A DNA stretch of 28,279 bases from DASPTR01 sp041481365 (GTDB taxonomy: Archaea > Thermoproteota > Bathyarchaeia > Bathyarchaeales > Bathycorpusculaceae): the NCBI GenBank assembly GCA_041481365.1, contig JBGPBS010000013.1:1-28279 (forward strand), written 5' to 3'. Below are positions 22,898 to 28,279 of this stretch, piece by piece. The notes under the pieces are model-generated. The model saw only the letters and a list, made by a program, of their open reading frames with translations. It ran no database searches and had not been told where the DNA came from. Position numbers and translations under genes: made by a program. Each line of letters begins with the position of its first letter. The first letter of the stretch is position 1.

Positions 22898-23962
22898 ATG
22901 GAGTCCGTGAGGTACAAGGTAACGTGGAAGACCTTCCTTCTGCCCTTGATTGGCTTGGTGGCATTCTTCTTCTACATACTGATTTTCAATGTTGACCTCC
23001 TCGGAATCATCGCGGAGATTCAACGAATCAACCTTTATCCATACGCTCTGGCTATGATTGCAACACTGCTGGACACGCTATTCTTTGCCCTTGCATGGCG
23101 CTCGCTTCTCGGATTTCTGTCAGTGCAGATTTCCCGAATCAGGTCATACCTCTTCGTGTGGGTAGGAATATTTGTGGACACGCTGATCCCTGCAGAATCA
23201 GTGAGTGGAGAGATCTCCAAAATCTACTTGGTTAACAAGCAACAAAGCGGGACTGCAGGAAAGGCCACGGCTTCCATAGTCGTACAAAGGCTAATTGGAA
23301 TGAGCATAAACGTCGGAACGTTGTTGACTGGAGCTGCACTTTTGCTCATTGAAAACCAACTCCGCGGTATATTGTTGACACTCACGCTATTCCTGATTGC
23401 TGTGACTCTTCTTTTTCTTGTGTTAGTTCTTCTTTTATGCGTCAAAGAGCGATGGACACTGAGAATAGTGAACGGCGTAATTGGAATCGCCGAGCGTTTA
23501 AGCGGAGGTCGATGGAGGCTACCCCAGGTTAGAGAGGAAGCGGTTGAGGCAGCCAAGGCCTTCCACAACGCGGTAAAAGAGTATGTTCATGCCCCAAAAA
23601 CAATGTTTACAGCAGTCTCCTTTTCGCTTGCCTCGTGGATGTTGACGTTGGCTGTTCTTTATCTCACGTTCCTGTCCATAGGCTATCCGCAGATCAGCTG
23701 GAGCGCAATACTAGTTGTCTCCGCGATTTTTGCAGCAGTGAAATCCATTCCTCTGGGCGTGCCTTTCGAAGTCGGCCTGCCAGAGATAACCATGACTTCT
23801 CTTCTAATAGCATTCAACGTGCCAGCAGGCATAAGTGCCACAGCCACCATCTTGATGCGCTTGTTGACTCTTTGGCTAAGGTTTTTCATAGGCTTCGCGG
23901 CACAACAGTGGATAAGCATAAAAGCGGTAACGTCAGACCCGATCAGCGAAACAGGGCTTTGA
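22898..23962 (+). CDS. Flippase-like integral membrane protein (LPG synthase TM / UPF0104 family)
   Basis: A 354-residue polytopic membrane protein with about eight hydrophobic segments. It has the pattern of the lysylphosphatidylglycerol-synthase membrane region (also called UPF0104 or flippase-like): an early segment LLPLIGLVAFFFYIL, WRSLLGFLSVQISRIRSYLFVWVGIFVDTLIPAESVSGEISKIYLV with the typical P-A-x-x-x-G-E, then the ATASIVVQRLIGM helix. Near the end come IPLGVPFEVGLPEITMTSLL and ATILMRLLTLWLRFF. Bacterial relatives move or synthesise lipids; archaeal ones often accompany glycosyltransferases and may move lipid-linked sugars. No soluble synthase domain is attached. It lies 56 bases before RimI. 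Confidence 0.82.
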   Translation: MESVRYKVTWKTFLLPLIGLVAFFFYILIFNVDLLGIIAEIQRINLYPYALAMIATLLDTLFFALAWRSLLGFLSVQISRIRSYLFVWVGIFVDTLIPAESVSGEISKIYLVNKQQSGTAGKATASIVVQRLIGMSINVGTLLTGAALLLIENQLRGILLTLTLFLIAVTLLFLVLVLLLCVKERWTLRIVNGVIGIAERLSGGRWRLPQVREEAVEAAKAFHNAVKEYVHAPKTMFTAVSFSLASWMLTLAVLYLTFLSIGYPQISWSAILVVSAIFAAVKSIPLGVPFEVGLPEITMTSLLIAFNVPAGISATATILMRLLTLWLRFFIGFAAQQWISIKAVTSDPISETGL

Positions 23963-24018
23963 TAGACTGAAAAGTCTAAATCGTGCTTCATCCCTGATTC
24001 TAGTTGTCGATGTCTTGA

Positions 24019-24471
24019 ATGACCATAGCAGTTGAAACCGCTTCAATCCGACACTTGGATAGACTATGTGAAATCGAAAAAGAGTGCTTCAAAGAAGAGG
24101 CCTTCAGCCGGCAGCAAATCGCCAACCTACTTGGGGACTACAACTCGATAAGCCTTGTTGCCGTTGAAAACAACCGTGTCTTGGGTTTTATCATAGGCGC
24201 ATTATACGTTGAAAGAAACGCTCTGGATGGGCATGTCTTAACGATAGACGTTTCACCGTCACATCAACGAAAAGGGGTCGGACTCAAGCTGCTGCGAGAA
24301 ATTGAAGAAATCTTTGTGGAAAGGAACGTTAAAACGTGCCACCTCGAAGTCAAGGAGGACAACCTCAAAGCATTACGGCTCTATGAGAAAGCAGGCTACG
24401 AAAGAATTGGAAGATTGAAGAATTACTATGGCAAGGCTGATGGATTGTATCTACGGAAGAGTCTAGCCTAG
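24019..24471 (+). CDS. rimI: RimI-type GNAT N-acetyltransferase
   Basis: Transfers an acetyl group from acetyl-CoA to a protein N-terminus (RimI/Ard1 type). It has 150 residues and a complete GNAT fold: first helix DRLCEIEKECFKEEAFS, strands SLVAVENNRVLGFIIG and DGHVLTIDVSP, the CoA pyrophosphate motif QRKGVG (83-88), LEVKEDNLKALRLYEKAGYE (109-128) and the ending YYGKADGLYLRKSL, where the family has an aromatic pair beside the substrate. The start ATG is at 24019. The last nine bases overlap the convergent PPC gene. Confidence 0.88.
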   Translation: MTIAVETASIRHLDRLCEIEKECFKEEAFSRQQIANLLGDYNSISLVAVENNRVLGFIIGALYVERNALDGHVLTIDVSPSHQRKGVGLKLLREIEEIFVERNVKTCHLEVKEDNLKALRLYEKAGYERIGRLKNYYGKADGLYLRKSLA

Positions 24472-24888
24472 CTGGAGAAGCTTCAGCTTAGTCTTGTCGT
24501 CAAACACCCTACGCAGGTCTGCATTGGCTGCTTCGAAGAGAACAAGTTCCGCGGTCGGTCCGACGAGGGAACCCTTCATCAGGTGGCCTCCGAAAGCTTC
24601 AGCTTTTTCGTTTGACACGACAATATGCGAGTGAACAACTACTTCGCACGTTTCGTCAACTGCAATATTCCCAGTGCATGATGCGATCTCCATGGGACCT
24701 CCCAAACGAGTGTATACGTATTCCCCGTTCCTATAGCAGCCTAGGACCACATTCTTCAAAGCTCCAATCAGAGTGAACGCTGCCGCTTTCATGCCACTTT
24801 CCTCAGCGCTCTTCTTAATCGTTTCAAGAAGATCGTCACCTTCAACCATTCTCACAAAACAGATTCGCCCAGCCTTTGCTTTCATCAT
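24463..24888 (-). CDS. PPC/DUF296 domain DNA-binding-type protein
   Basis: A single PPC (PCC, DUF296) domain of about 141 residues. It has FVRMVEGDDLLETIKKSAEE (start helix), AAAFTLIGALKNVVLGCY, and the metal-site region VVHSHIVVSNEKAEAFGGHLMKGS, where the H-x-H and the later His bind zinc in relatives, followed by VGPTAELVLFE. In plants this domain accompanies AT-hooks; in bacteria and archaea it stands alone and its role is not established. An alternative ATG lies at 24894, but a gagg site sits only two bases before it and fits the ATG at 24888 better. The end overlaps rimI by nine bases. TATA-like gtttatca (24931-24938, minus) precedes it. Confidence 0.85.
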   Translation of the reverse strand: MMKAKAGRICFVRMVEGDDLLETIKKSAEESGMKAAAFTLIGALKNVVLGCYRNGEYVYTRLGGPMEIASCTGNIAVDETCEVVVHSHIVVSNEKAEAFGGHLMKGSLVGPTAELVLFEAANADLRRVFDDKTKLKLLQLG

Positions 24889-24975
24889 TGCCATTTCCTC
24901 TTGTCTAGCCTCTATGGCTCAAACCTTGATAAACATTTTTGACTCCACGTTCAGAGGATCCATAAGGCTAATAGG

Positions 24976-25045
24976 CGTGCACGAAAACTCGTGCGTGAGG
25001 CTGAAAAAACGGACGAGGGCCTCTTTTTGAGGCGTTTTCTCTGTC
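24976..25045 (+). ncRNA. Candidate structured RNA with alternative stems (strand uncertain)
   Basis: In the gap between two divergent genes there is a first hairpin gcacga-aaac-tcgtgc (24979-24994). Then three related segments follow: gaggc (24997-25001), gcctc (25019-25023) and gaggc (25029-25033). The middle one can pair with either neighbour, and the second pairing gives a stem with a five-T loop followed by gttttct. An outer aaaacg (25006-25011) can pair with cgtttt (25033-25038). Mutually exclusive stems are typical of switches and attenuators. No known RNA family is recognised. Confidence 0.3.
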
Positions 25046-25203
25046 AAGACTGCAGTTCAATCCAATGCCCGGTTGGCTTTGGATAAGGTGCATGGTGCCA
25101 AGACGTGAAAACAGTTGCGACAGTGGAGAGCCCCTATTCTCTGTTTCCTCAGCGCAAATCCTAAAAGCCGCCGAAGACATACCCATAGTGGCGTGATGGA
25201 CAT

Positions 25204-25470
25204 TTGATTGAAAGCAAGATAAGTGAAAAGAAACTCGTAAGAGCAATAGTGGTTCTTATCCGCAACACCACCTGGAGATGCGGCAGGCTGGAACGACTGA
25301 TAGTGAAACATCTGCACAACAAACATGCAATGCTTGGCAAGCCAGAAATGCCCGTCAGCGATATCCTCGTAAGCTTGAAACTCACAGGCAAGAAGAAGAA
25401 CGAGTTTCTTGATGCAATGAAGCGGCTGGAAAGAAGAAATATAATAAAAATCCTGAAATTCGTGAACTGA
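25204..25470 (+). CDS. Small basic protein, possibly winged-helix
   Basis: An 88-residue basic protein (many Lys and Arg) with helix-rich composition: EKKLVRAIVVLIRN, CGRLERLIVKHLHNKHAML, then VSDILVSLKLTGKKKNEFL and the last helix LDAMKRLERRNIIKILKF. The spacing resembles a small winged-helix DNA-binding protein, but I cannot name a family. It starts with TTG at 25204; no ATG or GTG is in frame nearby. A TATA-like tcctaaaag (25159-25167) predicts a start near 25190. It could be a regulator of either neighbour, but nothing shows this. Coding status is moderately supported by composition and by the convergent neighbour at 25488. Confidence 0.55.
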   Translation: MIESKISEKKLVRAIVVLIRNTTWRCGRLERLIVKHLHNKHAMLGKPEMPVSDILVSLKLTGKKKNEFLDAMKRLERRNIIKILKFVN

Positions 25471-25487
25471 TCCATCTTTTGAAGTGA

Positions 25488-25991
25488 CTAGGTTTTTGCC
25501 AAGAGTCCTTTCGCACTCTCAATCCATTGCTCAGTGAATTTCGGCGAGATCTTCAATTTCCCCGCCAAGTCCTTTGCTGAAGCATTTGCCAGTTCCTCAA
25601 CGCTGCGTATGCCTAGGATCTTCAACTGTTCTGCCCGCTTTTCCTTTATGCCCTTAACCGCCGTAAGCTCAATCCTTGGAAGCTCTATTTTCGCTTGGGC
25701 TGGTTCAATGCTCGCCTCTGTTTCTTGATGGCCTGTTGCTTCCACTGTTTCAGCGATGACTGGAGGAGGACTAGTTGCTAGCGGCGCAGGAGGAGGAGGC
25801 CGTATTGTCTCGGTCTTCGTTCTTGGCCGTTGAGTGTAGCCCAGACCGGCGAAAAGAAGCCCGAGCACTGCCGTTGCAACGACCGACAAATTTCTTCCAA
25901 GCTCGGTGAGTACTTCTGTTACTGCGAAGGATATGATGGTTATGGCAAAAAAAATCAATGCTACGGCATATAGAGCATGGTCCGAACGCAT
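25488..25991 (-). CDS. Membrane protein with proline-rich linker and helix-hairpin-helix end
   Basis: A 167-residue protein. Two hydrophobic helices (about 7-27 and 33-52) form a membrane hairpin, then a Pro/Thr/Ala/Glu-rich linker (about 53-106, including RPPPPAPLATSPPP) leads to a C-terminal pair of short helix-hairpin-helix motifs: LTAVKGIKEKRAEQLKILGI (about 113-132) then SVEELANASAKDLAGKLKIS. Such HhH ends (DUF4332-like) bind DNA or proteins, but the membrane setting is unusual. The ATG at 25991 follows a ggag site about 10 bases upstream, and a TATA-like box lies at 26031-26038. Function is unknown. It converges with the small basic protein. Confidence 0.75.
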   Translation of the reverse strand: MRSDHALYAVALIFFAITIISFAVTEVLTELGRNLSVVATAVLGLLFAGLGYTQRPRTKTETIRPPPPAPLATSPPPVIAETVEATGHQETEASIEPAQAKIELPRIELTAVKGIKEKRAEQLKILGIRSVEELANASAKDLAGKLKISPKFTEQWIESAKGLLAKT

Positions 25992-26030
25992 ATGGTTTTC
26001 TCCCGTATGCTTCTATGTTCTGGCGAAGAG

Positions 26031-26038
26031 TTTAAAAG
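26031..26038 (-). promoter_or_regulatory. TATA-like box of the HhH membrane protein gene
   Basis: cttttaaa on the minus strand predicts a transcript start near 26008, about 17 bases before the ATG at 25991. Confidence 0.45.
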
Positions 26039-26091
26039 ATTTTCTGCCTTGAAAGCGAAAAAAGGAGAGTTTGTTGGTCTTTGCCGTTCTC

Positions 26092-27474
26092 TTACTTCAG
26101 TATTTCCTTCTCTGGCGGCATCGGTTTTATCAAGCCTTGTTTCATGAGCAGCTTCGTGGATTCCCTAGCGTTCTGTATCATCGCCGAAGCCTTATCGTAA
26201 AGCTCTTTCCTGCTGGGTTTGATCCGTGCAACGCCTTGATCTATGGATTTTAGCGCGCATGCGACTGCTTCACGCGGGTAGACTTCCCATTCCTCCATTC
26301 TGGGCAGGATGTCCTCCTCGTGCATTCCACGTTCTTCTGCGAATTTTGCCAGTTCCTGCGCGGCAGCAATGCACATGTCATCGGTCACGGTTTTGGCCCT
26401 GACGTCGAGGACGCCACGAAATATCGCTGGGAACCCAAGGCTGTTGTTGACTTGGTTTGGAAAGTCGCTCCTGCCGGTGGCTACAATGCGGGCTCCCGCC
26501 TCTTTGGCTTCCCATGGCCATACTTCAGGTATTGGGTTTGCGCACGCGAACACTATCGAGTCGTCACTCATAGTCTTTATCCATTCTTTCTTAATTGTGT
26601 CCGGTCCAGGCTTGGAGGCAGCGACAACTGCGTCCACATCCTTGAACGCATCACCAACGTCACCTGTTCTGCCTTCCGCGTTGGTTTTCTGCGACAGTTC
26701 GTACTTCCATGGGTCTTCATCCTTGGTTATGTCCTTTCTGCCTGGATAAATAAGACCCTTAGTGTCCGCGAGCATTATGTTGCCTGGCTTGACTCCCCAT
26801 CTTATCATGACGTACGCCGTTCTGAGGTTGGCTGCTCCAGCTCCTATCAGGGTAATCAGGCTGTTCTTCGGGTTCTTGCCCACTATTTTGAAGGCATTCA
26901 TCAATCCTGCGAGAATAACCGTGGCTGTTCCCTGCTGGTCATCATGCCAGACTGGAATCTGCAGGCGTTCTCTTGCCTTTTCCAAGATGTGAAAGCATTT
27001 GGGTTTCTCGATGTCTTCTAGGTTTATGCCGCCAAACGTGGGTTCAATCAGCTCGCATGTCCTGATTATCTCTTCCGGATCTTTGGTTTTTAGGCATATG
27101 GGAAACGCGTCGACGCCGCCCAAATATTTGAACAATATGCCTTTTCCTTCCATGACAGGCAACCCTGCTTCTGGGCCTATGTCGCCCAAACCGAGCACGC
27201 GCGTGCCGTCCGAAACCACTGCCACATAGTTCCAGCGGTTTGTGAGTTCGAAGGACTTGTCATGGTCTGCTTGGATTTCCTTGCACGCGGCAGCTACGCC
27301 TGGAGTGTACCATATAGCAAAGTCCGCGGGGCTTGCAATAGCGCATTTTGGCATCACCTGAAGCTTTCCTCCATAGAATCTGTGCAGCGGTGGTGCTAGC
27401 ATTGAGGGCTTCTTGGCTTTCGCGAGTAATTCGTCTACTGTCGGTTTTCTTTCTTCTTTCTTCTGTTTAGACAT
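26092..27474 (-). CDS. Malic enzyme (NAD(P)-dependent oxaloacetate-decarboxylating malate dehydrogenase)
   Basis: Converts malate to pyruvate and CO2 with NAD(P)+. It has 460 residues with the full set of motifs: WYTPGVA with catalytic Tyr56, VVSDGTRVLGLGDIGPEAG (87-104), PVMEGKGILFK with Lys111, the metal ligands in GGINLEDI (148-155) and VWHDDQQGTA (175-184), and a Rossmann fold GAGAAN (211-216). The C-terminal third continues to DQGVARIKPS. No phosphotransacetylase domain is attached, unlike long bacterial forms. The ATG at 27474 follows aagggg about eight bases upstream. It probably supplies pyruvate and reducing power, possibly for the E1/E2 complex in this region, but the genes are not linked. 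Confidence 0.92.
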   Translation of the reverse strand: MSKQKKEERKPTVDELLAKAKKPSMLAPPLHRFYGGKLQVMPKCAIASPADFAIWYTPGVAAACKEIQADHDKSFELTNRWNYVAVVSDGTRVLGLGDIGPEAGLPVMEGKGILFKYLGGVDAFPICLKTKDPEEIIRTCELIEPTFGGINLEDIEKPKCFHILEKARERLQIPVWHDDQQGTATVILAGLMNAFKIVGKNPKNSLITLIGAGAANLRTAYVMIRWGVKPGNIMLADTKGLIYPGRKDITKDEDPWKYELSQKTNAEGRTGDVGDAFKDVDAVVAASKPGPDTIKKEWIKTMSDDSIVFACANPIPEVWPWEAKEAGARIVATGRSDFPNQVNNSLGFPAIFRGVLDVRAKTVTDDMCIAAAQELAKFAEERGMHEEDILPRMEEWEVYPREAVACALKSIDQGVARIKPSRKELYDKASAMIQNARESTKLLMKQGLIKPMPPEKEILK

Positions 27475-27509
27475 GATTTTCCCCTTTCGACTAGTGTTTG
27501 ATGTCTTGA

Positions 27510-27529
27510 AACCTTAGATTTTAAAGGTT
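27510..27529 (-). promoter_or_regulatory. TATA-like box flanked by a short inverted repeat, malic enzyme promoter
   Basis: On the minus strand ctttaaaat (27519-27527) is a TATA-like box about 45 bases before the ATG, giving a leader of about 20 bases with aagggg in it. It overlaps the inverted repeat aacctt (27510-27515) and aaggtt (27524-27529), which could be an operator. Confidence 0.4.
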
Positions 27530-27748
27530 GTGGTACGTTTGTCGAAGAAAACTTAGCTGCTAGACGTTCCAGAATGGGGCAACACGGCGGATTTTGCTGG
27601 TCCAATGATTTAAGGCACGATTAAGAGAGAAGAGTCGAACATGAAGATTCGCAAAGACTTCGAAAATTGAATTGGCTCACAAAGCTGAAAAATAGCTTGC
27701 TTATGATTAGAAGAAAATAATTGGAGGTGTGATGGCGCCAACTAGCTT

Positions 27749-28249
27749 CTAGTATCTTCTTTGCCTGAAGCCGCCGCCGCCTCGTCTATCTCGACCGCCG
27801 TAGCCGCCTCTGCCAAAGTCTCTTCCTCCGCCTCCCTCTCTGAATGGGCGTCTGGGCTGTTCATATACTTGGTTTGACATGTTGTTCTCCGTGTTCACGT
27901 CGCCTGTTAAGGCTTGCTCAGAAATCTCGAGTGTGCCGTATCTTCCGATGTTTAAGCGTATGTTTCCTCTGAACAGGTTCACGTAGCCGTTCTTGACCAG
28001 TATGGTGTTTCCATCGTTCACCTTCTCAATGTTATCATCCCAGAGTGTGAGGTATACACAACCTGTTTCGTCGCCGACTAGTGCGTCGCTTACTTTGTGG
28101 GCCGCACCGTCTCTTCCCGCCGCGATATTCCTGACTTCGCTTTTTGAGACCACCTTGGCCAAGACGTTCACTGCCCTAGACTGAGGGTTCAGTTCGTTTA
28201 CTTTAGCGTCCACTGGCTGTCGAGCACCTGAAAATCCTTCAACTGCCAA
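27749..28249 (-). CDS. Single-stranded DNA-binding protein, single OB fold with Gly/Arg tail
   Basis: Crenarchaeal-type SSB (also called single-OB or SOSS-B-like) of up to 166 residues. The OB fold (about 13-117) begins DAKVNELNPQSRAVNVLAKVV and continues with VSDALVGDETGCVYLTLWDDN, where aromatics stack with DNA bases, then NGYVNLFRGNIRLNIGRYGT. The tail is a Gly/Arg/Phe-rich disordered region (about 135-166; FREGGGGRDFGRGGY). Such tails bind partner proteins and nucleic acid. The start is TTG 28249, bounded by an upstream in-frame stop; a GTG at 28213 (residue 13) fits the usual family beginning equally well. Both have a ggtg motif about 10 bases upstream. The gene lies near the window edge but is complete at both ends. 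Confidence 0.88.
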   Translation of the reverse strand: MAVEGFSGARQPVDAKVNELNPQSRAVNVLAKVVSKSEVRNIAAGRDGAAHKVSDALVGDETGCVYLTLWDDNIEKVNDGNTILVKNGYVNLFRGNIRLNIGRYGTLEISEQALTGDVNTENNMSNQVYEQPRRPFREGGGGRDFGRGGYGGRDRRGGGGFRQRRY

Positions 28250-28279
28250 ATTCTTTCAACACCTTACATTTTGACAACA

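Noticed and set aside
26320..27021. A 233-codon open frame on the plus strand
   Set aside because: It lies opposite malic enzyme, whose motifs are unambiguous. The antisense frame has no recognisable features.
1..28279. CRISPR arrays, insertion sequences, prophage, toxin-antitoxin or defence genes
   Set aside because: No regularly spaced repeats, transposase motifs (DDE, HUH, serine recombinase) or nuclease signatures were seen in any frame. The only ParB-like protein is single and not beside partition or defence genes.

Overview
The window looks like a chromosomal segment of an archaeon, probably of the Thermoproteota/Bathyarchaeia kind. The evidence is a DUF373 membrane protein, a DUF365 protein, a YchF-like GTPase with a TGS tail, a short cis-prenyltransferase next to a purine-nucleoside phosphorylase with a C-terminal CxC, a single-OB-fold SSB with a Gly/Arg tail, and AT-rich TATA-like boxes about 25-35 bp before many starts. 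The lineage is inferred from gene content and has not been tested by phylogeny.

Layout. 1-327: end of a secreted protein with a dockerin-like tail. 328-1182: no intact gene, only decayed coding sequence. 1183-3939 (+): a tightly overlapping operon of DUF373, MTA/purine nucleoside phosphorylase and cis-prenyltransferase, meeting a convergent GTPase (3942-5165, -). 5396-8452 (+): E1-alpha, E1-beta and E2 of a lipoate-dependent 2-oxoacid or acetoin dehydrogenase complex, followed by two zinc MDR dehydrogenases (8536-10596). 10733-12970 (-): an unknown 288-aa protein and a B12-type radical SAM protein, with a hairpin in the presumed leader. 13066-13200: remnant of a universal stress protein. 13376-15611 (+): DUF365 and CTP synthase. 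15636-16067 (-): a two-CBS protein. 16228-19047 (+): a frameshifted rubrerythrin, an HExxH protein, DUF362 and a frameshifted nucleotidyltransferase. 19087-20106 (-): a ParB-HTH-ASCH fusion. 20325-22312 (-): a secreted subtilisin with a dockerin tail, plus a membrane-anchored BsuPI-like protein. 22898-24471 (+): a flippase-like membrane protein and RimI. 24463-24888 (-): a PPC/DUF296 protein. 25204-25470 (+): a small basic protein. 25488-25991 (-): a membrane protein with a helix-hairpin-helix end. 26092-27474 (-): malic enzyme. 27749-28249 (-): SSB.

Working together. E1/E2 and the two dehydrogenases suggest oxidation of an alcohol or acetoin-like substrate to acyl-CoA. No E3 is encoded here, although E2 has an E3-binding domain. 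Malic enzyme could supply pyruvate and NAD(P)H. The subtilisin and the BsuPI-like protein form a plausible protease/inhibitor pair outside the membrane. Several decayed genes (a winged-helix regulator, UspA, rubrerythrin, a nucleotidyltransferase) lie among healthy ones. No tRNA, rRNA, CRISPR array, insertion sequence or defence system was recognised. The least explained items are the ParB-ASCH fusion, the protease/BsuPI-like pair and two intergenic regions with RNA-like structure.
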